64,000 nt of DNA from Agaribacter marinus. GTDB taxonomy: Bacteria; Pseudomonadota; Gammaproteobacteria; Enterobacterales; Alteromonadaceae. The notes beneath the pieces are model-generated. The model worked only from the letters and a program-made list of their open reading frames with translations, ran no database searches and was not told the DNA's origin. The position numbers and the translations under genes are program-made. How positions within the stretch are numbered: the first letter of the stretch is position 1; each line of letters begins with the position of its first letter. The stretch is taken from assembly GCF_030160655.1 (NCBI RefSeq), contig NZ_BSOT01000005.1:2003546-2067545 (forward strand), written 5' to 3'. Shown piece by piece: positions 9,700 through 18,856 of this stretch.

Positions 9700-10903
9700 T
9701 ATCTTAGGTATTATTGTTTTATTTGGCCTAGCCATCCTGATGTCAAAAAATAAGAAAGCGATTAGCTGGCGTGCGGTCGGTGGTGCATTTGCGCTGCAAG
9801 CAGTTATTGGTGGCTTTGTGCTTTATACGAGCATCGGGGTAAATGTATTAAATAGCATTACTGTTTTTGTACAGAATGTGATTGATTACAGTAAAGCCGG
9901 TATCGAGTTTGTATTCGGCCCTTTAGGTAACTTTTCACTAGGGTTTGTATTTGCGGTCAATGTGCTCCCTGTCATCATTTTCTTTTCAGCCCTTATTTCA
10001 GTATTGTACTACTTAGGGATCATGGGATTTGTCATTAAAATCATTGGTGGTGGCCTAAAAAAATTGCTTGGCACCAGTAACCCTGAATCGATGTCTGCGG
10101 CGGCAAATATCTTTGTTGGGCAAACCGAAGCACCGCTAATTGTCAAGCCGTTCATTCCCACAATGACTCGCTCTGAATTATTTGCTGTGATGGTTGGTGG
10201 GCTTGCGTCGGTAGCGGGTTCTATAATGGCTGGTTATTCGGGTATGGGTGTTGAACTAAAATACCTGCTCGCTGCAAGTTTTATGGCAGCCCCTGCTGGT
10301 TTAATGATGGCCAAAATTCTTGAACCCGAAACAGACACACCTAATCAATCTTTGTCCGACGTTACGTCTGAATCTGATGACTACGCAAACGTGTTCGATG
10401 CTGCAGCCAGTGGCGCGGCGTCAGGGATGAAATTAGCGGTAAATGTGGGGGCAATGCTATTAGCTTTTATCGCGCTAATTGCCATGCTCAACGGTATTTT
10501 AGGCTATTTTGGCGGTTTATTTGGATATGATGACCTGACGATCCAACAGTTGCTTGGATATGTATTTCAGCCCTTAGCATGGTTAATTGGTATACCTTGG
10601 CATGAGGCGCAATTGGCTGGCGGATTTATTGGACAAAAAATTGTGTTAAATGAGTTTGTTGCCTACTCTGACTTTGTTACTTATAAAGATCAATTATCTG
10701 AGGGCACACAAGCCATTATTACCTTTGCGCTTTGCGGGTTTGCCAACTTATCATCTATCGCGATATTGATGGGTGGCATTGGTGCAATGGCACCGAGTAG
10801 ACGAAAAGACATTGCCAATTTAGGCTTAAAAGCAGTATTTGCCGCAACGCTAGCAAATCTGATGAGTGCGGCGCTTGCTGGCATTTTCCTGTCCTTAGCG
10901 TAA
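9692..10903 (+). CDS. nupC: NupC-type nucleoside:cation symporter
   Basis: Concentrative nucleoside transporter (CNT family) of the inner membrane, 403 residues when started at the ATG at 9692 ([12 protein letters not shown]), which has GGAAG upstream; a longer reading frame is open upstream to 9653 but runs through udk. Several hydrophobic segments are seen, with the CNT core [23 protein letters not shown]... split by the conserved [11 protein letters not shown] motif and, near the C-terminus, [14 protein letters not shown]. Length agrees with E. coli NupC. It lies between uridine kinase and a 2OG oxygenase, and its start overlaps udk (ATGGTTAG), indicating translational coupling. Confidence 0.92.
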   Translation: MVSILGIIVLFGLAILMSKNKKAISWRAVGGAFALQAVIGGFVLYTSIGVNVLNSITVFVQNVIDYSKAGIEFVFGPLGNFSLGFVFAVNVLPVIIFFSALISVLYYLGIMGFVIKIIGGGLKKLLGTSNPESMSAAANIFVGQTEAPLIVKPFIPTMTRSELFAVMVGGLASVAGSIMAGYSGMGVELKYLLAASFMAAPAGLMMAKILEPETDTPNQSLSDVTSESDDYANVFDAAASGAASGMKLAVNVGAMLLAFIALIAMLNGILGYFGGLFGYDDLTIQQLLGYVFQPLAWLIGIPWHEAQLAGGFIGQKIVLNEFVAYSDFVTYKDQLSEGTQAIITFALCGFANLSSIAILMGGIGAMAPSRRKDIANLGLKAVFAATLANLMSAALAGIFLSLA

Positions 10904-10937
10904 ACGAAAGATACATAAAAATAGGGAGGTAACACCT

Positions 10938-11777
10938 ATGAAATTAGAAGCGGTTGATTTTAACTCACCCAACGCAGCAAAAGAATTTGTCGAATCGTTA
11001 CGCCAAACCGGTTTTGGCGTACTAAAAAATCATCCCATTTCACAGCAGCGTGTAAGTGATATATATACTCACTGGGAAACATTCTTTAATAGTGAAAACA
11101 AAGATTCATACTTATATAACAAAGGCACTCAAGACGGCTTTTTTCCGCAAACCGTCTCTGAAGTCGCCAAGGGATTCAAGAAAAAGGACATAAAAGAGTA
11201 TTATCACTATTACCCTTGGGGCCAATGCCCAGATGAATTAAAAGCTGAAATTGATGGATATTACAAAGATACCTTAACATTAGCTGCACAATTGTTAAAT
11301 TGGATTGAAGCGCATTCTCCAAAGAACGTTAGTACGCATTATAGAGAACCCTTATCTAATATGATCAACGGCAGTGAACAAACACTGTTGCGTATTTTAC
11401 ATTACCCGCCGCTGTCAGGCGATGAAGAGCCTGATGCGATAAGAGCCGCTGCTCATGAAGACATTAATTTAATTACTATTTTACCAGCTGCAAATGAACC
11501 GGGCTTACAAGTTAAAGCGAAGGATGGCACATGGCTAGATGTGCCGTCTGATTTTGGTAATTTAATCGTTAATATTGGTGATATGTTGCAAGAAGCATCG
11601 GGAAGTTATTTTCCGTCTACCACCCACAGAGTGATTAACCCTGTAGGTACTGACGTCACTAAAGCACGCATTTCGTTGCCATTGTTTCTGCACCCTCGGC
11701 CAGATGTCGTGCTTTCAGACAACTACACCGCTGAAAGCTATTTACAGGAGCGACTGCGCGAATTAGGCGTACTCTAA
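10938..11777 (+). CDS. 2-oxoglutarate/Fe(II) oxygenase of the isopenicillin-N-synthase-like family
   Basis: 279 residues, cytoplasmic. It carries the complete iron triad H173-x-D175 (AAHEDINLIT) and H230 (STTHRV), and the 2-oxoglutarate-binding R244-x-S246 (KARISLPLF), so an active dioxygenase is expected. The ribosome binding site GGGAGGT is strong and the gene lies 34 bp after nupC, so it is probably the third gene of the nucleoside operon. Bacterial members of this family act on diverse small molecules, and the fungal thymine 7-hydroxylase is a relative. A role in oxidising a nucleobase or nucleoside taken up by NupC is inferred from context only. Thymine hydroxylation, modified-base salvage or an unrelated substrate remain possible. 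Confidence 0.85.
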   Translation: MKLEAVDFNSPNAAKEFVESLRQTGFGVLKNHPISQQRVSDIYTHWETFFNSENKDSYLYNKGTQDGFFPQTVSEVAKGFKKKDIKEYYHYYPWGQCPDELKAEIDGYYKDTLTLAAQLLNWIEAHSPKNVSTHYREPLSNMINGSEQTLLRILHYPPLSGDEEPDAIRAAAHEDINLITILPAANEPGLQVKAKDGTWLDVPSDFGNLIVNIGDMLQEASGSYFPSTTHRVINPVGTDVTKARISLPLFLHPRPDVVLSDNYTAESYLQERLRELGVL

Positions 11778-11791
11778 AGTACTCGTAAAAA

Positions 11792-12943
11792 TTAATGGTT
11801 ATAGGCGAGCAACGATATCTTACGAGAGTATTGCTCGCTAGTACGCCTGTCATTTGACCGCATTCTGGCTTTTTTCAATGCATCGCTAGAGCGACTAAAA
11901 TCACCAATCGCATAATAGGCTTTTGCTAAACCAAAATAAAATTCATGAGGGCGGTTATTTAGTTTAATCGCCTGTTTGTAGTGAACGATTGCATCGCTCG
12001 GCTTCTCTTCGATAAGCGCATGTTCAGCTAACATAGAATGATAGTAGGGGTTTTTTAATCGTTTCTTATGTAGCCGTGCCTCTAGTGACTTAGACGCTTC
12101 AAGTCGATCGGTTCTCTTATATATATTGGCCAAATTTTCTAGCGCTGATAAGTAATTAGACTTTAATGATGTAGCATGTAAATACGCTTCTTCAGCGTGT
12201 TCCAACATATCATTACGACTATATAGTACACCTAAGTTTAACCAGGCACCTTCATTCTTGGGATCCGCTTCTAAAGCAGCTTTGTAATAGGCGAAAGCTT
12301 TGGCAGACTCACCGTTAATCAAGTGTTCCGCACCTTTGTTATTGTAAAAATACGAAACAATTTGGCGTTTAGTCAATTCAACAGAGTCGAACTTTTTTGC
12401 ATTGCGAGAGGGGTCAAAATCGACAATTAGGTCTCCATTAACCATAGAAGGAATAAATCGCCTAGCTGGCTTCTTTACTCTTAAATTGATGTGCCTGTTA
12501 ATGATAGATTCGCCTTGCCGAAACGTCCAAAACTCAGGTATTTGAACGTCTTGGAAACGTGCATCAATATGCAAGTAATCCGCCATAGAATAAGCCATGA
12601 CAGTTAAAGACAAGCAATTAGCAGCGCCATTGGCAAAGGTATCCGATGCAACAGTATTTGCTTCTGCAGAATAACCCAAATCAAGGTCTGCACGATCAAA
12701 AATAGCAAACACTAATGCTGACATTTTACCAAAATCAGTGGTTTCACTTTGCGTGACTCGCTTGACAAAATTTACCGCATCATCAGAAAGAGCAAATATT
12801 TCTTCAGGCGTTTCGACGTTAAAATCGCTAGCTGTTTCAAACGCTTTATCATTTAAGATGGGTGATTTTTTACTTAAGAATGATGTAGACGTGCATGCGG
12901 AAAGGAACAAAATACTACTTAAAACAAGTAACAAACGTGTCAT
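11792..12943 (-). CDS. Lipoprotein with transglutaminase-like and TPR domains
   Basis: 383 residues. The signal peptide ends in lipobox LSAC (C17). Residues about 60-180 look like a transglutaminase/papain-like domain with a possible triad C110 (GAANCLSLT), H151 (NRHINLRV) and D175 (LIVDFD). Residues about 200-380 consist of tetratricopeptide repeats (for example AYYKAALEADPKNEGAWLNLGVLY and AIVHYKQAIKLNNRPHEFYFGLAKAYY, quoted only in part). The start has GAGGTAA upstream. Such proteins probably act in the periplasm in protein processing or complex assembly; the substrate is unknown. It converges on the 2OG oxygenase gene with only 14 bp between stops, and its other side is a promoter gap before the CrbR-like gene. 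Confidence 0.75.
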   Translation of the reverse strand: MTRLLLVLSSILFLSACTSTSFLSKKSPILNDKAFETASDFNVETPEEIFALSDDAVNFVKRVTQSETTDFGKMSALVFAIFDRADLDLGYSAEANTVASDTFANGAANCLSLTVMAYSMADYLHIDARFQDVQIPEFWTFRQGESIINRHINLRVKKPARRFIPSMVNGDLIVDFDPSRNAKKFDSVELTKRQIVSYFYNNKGAEHLINGESAKAFAYYKAALEADPKNEGAWLNLGVLYSRNDMLEHAEEAYLHATSLKSNYLSALENLANIYKRTDRLEASKSLEARLHKKRLKNPYYHSMLAEHALIEEKPSDAIVHYKQAIKLNNRPHEFYFGLAKAYYAIGDFSRSSDALKKARMRSNDRRTSEQYSRKISLLAYNH

Positions 12944-13096
12944 ATGCTTACCTCATTAACAACGCTATGTTAATTAAGCATAGTTAAAGAATCATGTAAA
13001 TTCAAATCGATTTTTGTTGCTAATATGTAACAAATGATTTATTTCAGAAAGCGAAAATACGAATGGATAAGATAGATATCAAGGCTCAATTTGCAA

Positions 13097-13747
13097 TCAA
13101 GCTTTAAGCGGTGGCATTTCAAGATTAAGTTTTGATGCAATCATGACGGCTTGAGTACGATTGTTTATCCCTAACTTTTTGAATGTCGCCGTTACGTGCG
13201 CTTTTACCGTAGCCTCGGCAATGTTCAATTGATATCCAATCTGTTTATTCAATAGCCCTCCTCTCATGCAACATAGAACGTTGTATTGGGCGGGCGTTAG
13301 CTCTGCGACCTTGTCCACAAGCTCAGTGAACTCTTTGTCTAATAGCGCAGTTTGTTTTGAAATCTCCTTGGGCAACCAAATCTGTCCCTTAAAAATTGTA
13401 TCAATTGCATCCACAATGTCCTCAACTTTAGACGTTTTCGGGATAAACCCTCGTGCACCAAAACGCATTACTTTAGAGATAAGTAAAATATCGTCGACGG
13501 CTGAAACTACCACAATTGGCAGATCAGGATATTCTTTTTGAATACGCAAAAAACCATGTAAATCAGTACTATCAGGCATATATAAATCAAGTAGTAACAA
13601 ACTAACCGAGGCGCCATCCAACAATTCAAGTGTGTTTTTTACGTTTACCGATTCAATAATATGTAACGATGAATATTCGTTTAGTAGAGTATTTTTCATC
13701 GCTTCTCGATACAAGGGATGATCATCAGCGATAAGCAGAGTTCTCAT
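13097..13747 (-). CDS. crbR: CrbR-like response regulator (NarL/LuxR family)
   Basis: 216 residues. Receiver domain with acidic pocket D8-D9, phosphoacceptor D54 (LLLLDLYMP) and K104-region (GFIPKTSK), then a LuxR-type helix-turn-helix at about 150-210 (LTPAQYNVLCCMRGGL, then NIAEATVKAHVTATFKKL). It sits directly downstream of acs in the same direction. In Vibrio and Pseudomonas the CrbS/CrbR pair switches on acs for acetate use, and this regulator resembles CrbR in size, family and position. No CrbS-type histidine kinase is in the window. The symbol is an assignment by context and family, not proven. Confidence 0.72.
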   Translation of the reverse strand: MRTLLIADDHPLYREAMKNTLLNEYSSLHIIESVNVKNTLELLDGASVSLLLLDLYMPDSTDLHGFLRIQKEYPDLPIVVVSAVDDILLISKVMRFGARGFIPKTSKVEDIVDAIDTIFKGQIWLPKEISKQTALLDKEFTELVDKVAELTPAQYNVLCCMRGGLLNKQIGYQLNIAEATVKAHVTATFKKLGINNRTQAVMIASKLNLEMPPLKA

Positions 13748-13823
13748 TAAATGTTTGCCTAGTATCCATCGTTATAAAATTTGGACTTATACTAGCTAAT
13801 ATTTGGAACAAGGCATATGAGAC

Positions 13824-13847
13824 AAAGGTGGGTAGTTCCCCACCTTT
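13824..13847 (-). terminator. Hairpin between acs and the CrbR-like gene
   Basis: Stem AAAGGTGGG/CCCACCTTT lies just after the acs stop. The T-run is short, so it may be a weak terminator or an mRNA 3'-end stabiliser that lowers read-through into the regulator gene. Confidence 0.5.
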
Positions 13848-13857
13848 TGACGGAATT

Positions 13858-15804
13858 TTAACCTTTATTTAGGCGTTCCTCGATAAGAGAGTCAACGACA
13901 GATGGATCTGCAAGCGTCGACGTGTCGCCCAATTGTTGATGCTCATTCGCCGCGATTTTACGTAATATTCGACGCATGATTTTACCAGATCGGGTTTTTG
14001 GTAAGCCCGTGGTCCACTGGATTAGATCTGGCATGGCAATTGGACTCAGTTCTTTTCTGACCCAATCACGTAATTCAATGCTTAATTCATCGCTGGCTTC
14101 AATGCCTTCGTTTGCCATGACATAAACATAAATACCCTGCCCTTTTAAATCATGGGGATAACCGACGACTGCGGCTTCAGCAATATTTTTATGTGCCACC
14201 AGAGCAGATTCAATTTCTGCAGTACCTAGACGATGCCCTGAAACATTAAGCACATCGTCAACACGGCCAGTAATCCAATAGTAGCCATCTTCATCTCTGC
14301 GGGCACCGTCACCCGTAAAATAGACATTTGGATAAGCACTGAAGTAGGTCTCAATAAAGCGCTGATGATTGCCATACACAGTTCTCGCTTGACTGGGCCA
14401 GCTATCTTTGACTACTAAATTTCCTTCACTTACACCTTCAAGCTCATTGCCGTCAGCGTCGAATAGAGCAGGTATAATGCCAAACAAGGGGCGCGTTGCA
14501 GAGCCAGGCTTTAGCGCGGTTGCTGTGGGGAGTGGTGAAATCATAATGCCGCCCGTTTCTGTTTGCCACCATGTATCAACAATAGGACAGCGAGATTGCC
14601 CAATCACACGATAATACCATTCCCATGCTTCTGGATTTATTGGCTCTCCAACCGACCCCAAAATACGAAGAGAAGATAAGTCACAGCCTTCAGCGGGTTT
14701 ATCACCGTGTGCCATCAATGCACGAATGGCGGTCGGCGCAGTATAGAGTTGATTTACCTTATATTTTTCAACTACTTGAGCAATACGCCTAATATCAGGA
14801 TAAGTCGGTACACCTTCAAAAAATACTTGTGATACGCCGTTAGACAACGGGCCGTAAACCATGTAGCTATGACCAGTTATCCAACCAACATCTGCCCCAC
14901 ACCAAAATACGTCATCAGGTTTATAGTCAAATACATATTTAAATGTAAGCGTAGCGTTTAGCAGGTACCCACCCGTTGTGTGTACAACACCTTTTGGCTG
15001 TCCAGTGGACCCAGACGTGTAAAGAATGAACAGCGGGTCTTCTGCATTCATTTTTTCTGGCGTGCACGTACTAGACTGCGATTCAGTAAGCGTTACCCAA
15101 TCGACATCATAAGTATCGTCCCAATTAACGTCAGCATTTGTCAGCTTATAACACAGTACAGCACTAATACTTGGACAGGCATTATCTGCTAAAGCTTCAT
15201 CAACGTTTTCTTTTAATGGGATGATACGACCCGCTCTACGACCTTCATCGCAAGTAATAATGACTTTTGCATCGCTATCGTTAATTCGGTCGGCAATAGC
15301 ATTAGGTGAAAACCCGCCAAAAATAACTGAATGAATAGCGCCAACTCTTGCGCATGCAAGCATTGCATATGCTGCTTGAGGTACCATCGGCATATATATC
15401 GCAACGCAATCACCTTTCTTTACACCGAGTGATTTTAAGCCATTGGCTAACTTACACACTTCGTCATGTAATGTTTGATAGCTTATCTTTTGGGCGTTAC
15501 CGGGTTCATCTCCCTCCCAATATAAAGCAACCTTATTGGCGTTGCTCTCTAAATGTCTATCAATGCAATTGTAGCTTGCATTTAACTCGCCATCTTCAAA
15601 CCATTTGATTTGACAAGCATCTGCACTAAAATTTGTGTTTTTAATTTTTGTGGGCCGTGTAAACCAATCAAGCCTATCCAACTGTTCCGTCCAAAATTGC
15701 TCTGGATTCTCAATTGACGCGTTATACATTGCTTGATAGTCCGCGTCACTTACGTAAGTTCCCTGCTGCAATGCAGAAGGTACAGGATATATTTTAGCGC
15801 TCAA
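13858..15804 (-). CDS. acs: Acetyl-CoA synthetase
   Basis: AMP-forming acetate:CoA ligase, 648 residues, matching the usual length of about 650. Visible features are the P-loop [11 protein letters not shown], the A5-type motif [10 protein letters not shown], the hinge region with [20 protein letters not shown], and the C-terminal [11 protein letters not shown] whose lysine is the known acetylation-controlled residue in this family. The start is TTG at 15804-15802 with GGAGA 7 nt upstream; the next in-frame ATG would remove conserved sequence. An 18-bp inverted repeat lies about 42 bp upstream. Its role is to activate external or overflow acetate for the TCA/glyoxylate cycles. Control by the CrbR-like regulator next door is inferred. 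Confidence 0.95.
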   Translation of the reverse strand: MSAKIYPVPSALQQGTYVSDADYQAMYNASIENPEQFWTEQLDRLDWFTRPTKIKNTNFSADACQIKWFEDGELNASYNCIDRHLESNANKVALYWEGDEPGNAQKISYQTLHDEVCKLANGLKSLGVKKGDCVAIYMPMVPQAAYAMLACARVGAIHSVIFGGFSPNAIADRINDSDAKVIITCDEGRRAGRIIPLKENVDEALADNACPSISAVLCYKLTNADVNWDDTYDVDWVTLTESQSSTCTPEKMNAEDPLFILYTSGSTGQPKGVVHTTGGYLLNATLTFKYVFDYKPDDVFWCGADVGWITGHSYMVYGPLSNGVSQVFFEGVPTYPDIRRIAQVVEKYKVNQLYTAPTAIRALMAHGDKPAEGCDLSSLRILGSVGEPINPEAWEWYYRVIGQSRCPIVDTWWQTETGGIMISPLPTATALKPGSATRPLFGIIPALFDADGNELEGVSEGNLVVKDSWPSQARTVYGNHQRFIETYFSAYPNVYFTGDGARRDEDGYYWITGRVDDVLNVSGHRLGTAEIESALVAHKNIAEAAVVGYPHDLKGQGIYVYVMANEGIEASDELSIELRDWVRKELSPIAMPDLIQWTTGLPKTRSGKIMRRILRKIAANEHQQLGDTSTLADPSVVDSLIEERLNKG

Positions 15805-15845
15805 ATCTGATCTCCAAGTAAAAACTTTAAGGACTACATTAAGTC

Positions 15846-15863
15846 CTAGGCATACTTGCCTAG
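15846..15863. promoter_or_regulatory. Inverted repeat upstream of acs (candidate operator)
   Basis: CTAGGCA-TACT-TGCCTAG is a perfect 7-bp-arm inverted repeat centred about 50 bp upstream of the acs TTG start, a normal position for an activator or repressor. Binding by the CrbR-like regulator is a guess. Confidence 0.4.
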
Positions 15864-16005
15864 TTGTTGTCGCTTATTTTTACATAAACAAGTCCATTGC
15901 TTAACTAGGTTTTTACAGATATTTCTATTTTTTTAACGGAATTTTAAAATTTGAAGACTTTTCGCCTAATTAAAGGCGGACATACTCATATTCTTTATTG
16001 TTGCG

Positions 16006-17160
16006 TTAGGCCAAAAAAATTACCGCGGCCAAAGGAACAACGAAAAACACGCCAACAATATAAGCCAATCCATAGGCTTTTTGTTCGGCGACTTTAAGGG
16101 AGAGTTGATACGACAAATTAGGTGGCCATTCTCTAATAAACGCTAAGCCATAAATAACCAAAACAGCTAGTACGTTATAGCAAAAATGCACAAATGCAAT
16201 CTGGAGCGCTAAACCAGCATTTGGTCCTGTGATCGATAGCGCCGCTATAAGTGCAGTTATGCAGGTGCCTATATTAGCACCTAATGTAAAAGGATAAATG
16301 GCTCTAGCTGTCACAATACCGTTACCCACTAGTGGTACCATTAACGATGTTGTAGTTGAGCTAGACTGCACAAGTACAGTCACAAACGTACCCGAAGTAA
16401 TACCTGACACAGCCCCACGTCCTAGGCTATTTTGGAGAATTTCACGTGCACGCCCTACCATCAGAGACTTCATGATTTTACCCATCCATGTGATAGATAA
16501 AACAATTAATGCTAAGCCAATCAAGATACGCGCTATACCGTCATAAATAGTCGGTAGCTGTGTAGTAACATACGTTATTAACCCAATAATTGGTCCTGTG
16601 ACTGCCTTTATCGGATTAAAACCGTCGACGCCTGCAGTGGCGCCAGTAGAAAAGATAGCCACTAACATTGCACTTAATGACTCTAACATGCCGAATGTCA
16701 TTTCGAGAGGCAGGAAAATCAGTACCGCGAAAATATTAAAAAAGTCATGAATAGTCGCCGCGTTAAATGCGCGCTGAAACTCTTCCTTGTTTCCAATGTG
16801 ACCAAGGCTCACAATTGTATTTGTAATACTCGTGCCGATATTTGCCCCCATCATCATTGGGATTGCAATTTCTATAGGCAAACCACCCGCTACCATTGCG
16901 ACAATAACAGACGATACCGTACTAGAAGATTGAATGAGAGCCGTAGCTACCATCCCAATGATTAAACCTAGAAAAGGATTAGACGCAAAGTCGAAAAGTT
17001 GATTTGCATGTTCTTGAGTGGCAGTTTTAAAACCGCCGCCAATTAAGCTAACTGCCGTCAACATTGCAAATACTAATATGAATAGCAAAGCCCAACGCAT
17101 AGGCTTGGGCAACGTTTGCATCAATATATTTGGATTTGCTTCTTGTAAGGACGAGCTCAT
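16006..17160 (-). CDS. nptA: Na+/phosphate cotransporter, NptA family
   Basis: 384-residue inner-membrane carrier of the Na+/Pi cotransporter (PF02690, SLC34-like) family. It has the hallmark inverted duplication: QSSST at 77-81 and 265-269, and GANIGT at 105-110 and 294-299. No C-terminal PhoU-like domain is present, which places it with the short NptA-like carriers and not the YjbB-type. A PHO-box-like promoter lies about 46 bp upstream, overlapping the stop codon of the tas-like gene. Phosphate limitation is therefore the likely inducer, which supports phosphate import as its role; some family members instead export Pi. Confidence 0.88.
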   Translation of the reverse strand: MSSSLQEANPNILMQTLPKPMRWALLFILVFAMLTAVSLIGGGFKTATQEHANQLFDFASNPFLGLIIGMVATALIQSSSTVSSVIVAMVAGGLPIEIAIPMMMGANIGTSITNTIVSLGHIGNKEEFQRAFNAATIHDFFNIFAVLIFLPLEMTFGMLESLSAMLVAIFSTGATAGVDGFNPIKAVTGPIIGLITYVTTQLPTIYDGIARILIGLALIVLSITWMGKIMKSLMVGRAREILQNSLGRGAVSGITSGTFVTVLVQSSSTTTSLMVPLVGNGIVTARAIYPFTLGANIGTCITALIAALSITGPNAGLALQIAFVHFCYNVLAVLVIYGLAFIREWPPNLSYQLSLKVAEQKAYGLAYIVGVFFVVPLAAVIFLA

Positions 17161-17189
17161 AACTTTACTACCTGTAAGTTGATGAACTT

Positions 17190-17223
17190 GTTTTACCCTT
17201 AAATTATGACGCTTTTATTAAAA
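17190..17223 (-). promoter_or_regulatory. PHO-box-like promoter of the Na+/phosphate cotransporter
   Basis: Minus strand TTTTAAT-AAAA-GCGTCAT (17223-17206), 10 bp, then TAAAAC (17195-17190). It is the weakest first half-site of the six but has the same geometry, and it stands before a gene whose function fits. It overlaps the TAA of the upstream tas-like gene (17218-17220). Confidence 0.65.
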
Positions 17224-18270
17224 TGGCACCGGAAATTGTTTAAAAACGTCGTGTATATCCTGAAGACAATCTTCGGATAATTCGATGTCAAATGCCGCAA
17301 TGTTTTCCCGCAGTTGAGTCACTGTTGTCGCGCCAATGATTGTGGATGTTACTCCGTCCACTTGGTCACACCAAGCCAGTGCTAATTGGCTTGGAGTCAT
17401 TTTATGTTTTTGCGCCACTTGGCAGTATGCCGCAACCGCTGCTTGTGATTGCTCAGTATCTCTAAATAAACCATGGCGGTGACCTAAGGTCCAGCGACTA
17501 CCCTTTGGACGCCCCCCATTAAGATATTTACCCGACAACAAACCCGTTGCTAATGGTGACCAAGGTAAATAGGCAATGTTCTCAAATACACAACTTTCAA
17601 TTAAATATGGGCTATCTTTAGCATGGGCCAAACTAAATTCATTTTGAATGGATACTGGCAATGGCACGTCGAGTTCTTTACAAAGGTTTATGTAGGTATG
17701 TATTCCCCAGGTTGTGTCGTCAGAAAGGCCCCAATGACGAATTTTTCCTGACTTTATGGCCTTTCCAATCGCCACAACAATGTCTCTCATTGTATCTCGT
17801 TCAAGCGCTGTATTTACAGCTGTTGGCTTTAGATCATTTGGCCAATGCGTCCCAAAATGCGGTGTGCTTCTACTCGGCCAATGTAGCTGATAAACATCGA
17901 TGTAATCGGTTTGCAGCCGAAGTAAAGAGTCATCAAGTGCCTTAGGAATGGTATTACCGGATATTTCAGACCCACCACGAATATACTCAAAACCGGGTCC
18001 CGCAATTTTAGATGCTAAAACAATATCTTTACGTTTACTTGCATTTCGACTCAACCAATCGCCAATAATTCGCTCTGTATCACCATAGGTTTCGTCGTTT
18101 GGCGGAATAGGATACATCTCCGCTGTATCAATAAAATTAACACCGCACTCAAGCGCATACGCTATTTGCTGATCAGCATCGGATTGTGTATTTTGAATCC
18201 CCCAGGTCATTGAACCTAAACAAACGCGAGAAACATCTAAACCCGAGCTTCCTAGTGTTGAATATTTCAT
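17218..18270 (-). CDS. tas: Tas-like NADP(H)-dependent aldo/keto reductase
   Basis: 350 residues, close to E. coli Tas (about 346). The aldo/keto reductase catalytic tetrad is visible: D48 and Y53 (FIDTAEMYP), K88 (VLASKIAG) and H130 (YQLHWPSR). The barrel ends with the cofactor loop SPLATGLLSGKY and the family C-terminal TSTIIGATTVTQL. Physiological substrates of Tas are not settled; it reduces aldehydes and ketones and can suppress tyrosine auxotrophy in E. coli. The start has GGAATAAATAAA upstream. It is transcribed away from the glyoxalase-like gene. Confidence 0.85.
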   Translation of the reverse strand: MKYSTLGSSGLDVSRVCLGSMTWGIQNTQSDADQQIAYALECGVNFIDTAEMYPIPPNDETYGDTERIIGDWLSRNASKRKDIVLASKIAGPGFEYIRGGSEISGNTIPKALDDSLLRLQTDYIDVYQLHWPSRSTPHFGTHWPNDLKPTAVNTALERDTMRDIVVAIGKAIKSGKIRHWGLSDDTTWGIHTYINLCKELDVPLPVSIQNEFSLAHAKDSPYLIESCVFENIAYLPWSPLATGLLSGKYLNGGRPKGSRWTLGHRHGLFRDTEQSQAAVAAYCQVAQKHKMTPSQLALAWCDQVDGVTSTIIGATTVTQLRENIAAFDIELSEDCLQDIHDVFKQFPVPF

Positions 18271-18385
18271 TATTTTATTTATTCCTGTTGATTTGTTTAT
18301 AAAACGTCTTTTTCATTTTGCTTTGAACTTATTTATACTCTTAGACCATCTGGATAGAAAAATAAATTCAACGCAAGGAATAAAT

Positions 18386-18826
18386 ATGCGCTTTCTCCAT
18401 ACGATGGTACGAGTAAAAGATCTTCATGCTTCTCTACACTTTTATTGCGATTTACTAAGGTTAAAAGAAGTTAAACGCTATGAAAGTGAGCAAGGAAAAT
18501 TTAGTTTGATATACCTTGCAGCCCCAGACGATGCCGAGCAATCAAAGGCGACAGAATCTCCTCTACTGGAATTAACATACAACTGGGACACCGAAGACTA
18601 CGACGACGGCCGAAATTTCGGTCATCTTGCCTATGAGGTCACCAATATATATGACACTTGTACGTTTTTACAAGACAATGGCATAACAATAAACCGCCCC
18701 CCAAGAGACGGTCATATGGCATTTATTCGCTCGCCTGACGGTATTTCAATCGAGTTATTGCAAAAAGGAGACGCGTTAGCGCCTCGTTCGCCTTGGCAAG
18801 AAATGGAGAATACTGGTACTTGGTAA
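18386..18826 (+). CDS. Glyoxalase I-like protein (VOC family)
   Basis: 146 residues from the ATG at 18386, which has AAGGAA upstream; a longer frame to 18293 has no ribosome binding site and adds non-family sequence. All four metal ligands of glyoxalase I can be matched: H5 (FLHTMVRV), E62 (LELTYN), H80 (GHLAYEV) and E123 (IELLQ). The sequence FVRSPDG-like FIRSPDGISIELL is also typical. The likely reaction is isomerisation of the methylglyoxal-glutathione hemithioacetal to S-lactoylglutathione. Short single-domain glyoxalase I enzymes are about 130-140 residues, so it is complete. It is divergent from tas and convergent with the second aldo/keto reductase. Confidence 0.82.
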   Translation: MRFLHTMVRVKDLHASLHFYCDLLRLKEVKRYESEQGKFSLIYLAAPDDAEQSKATESPLLELTYNWDTEDYDDGRNFGHLAYEVTNIYDTCTFLQDNGITINRPPRDGHMAFIRSPDGISIELLQKGDALAPRSPWQEMENTGTW

Positions 18827-18856
18827 ACGTCCACGCCATAACGTATAGAACTAGTG

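Noticed and set aside
15970-15990. CGCCT...AGGCG hairpin after the Na+/phosphate cotransporter gene
   Set aside because: Short stem, no T-run in either direction.
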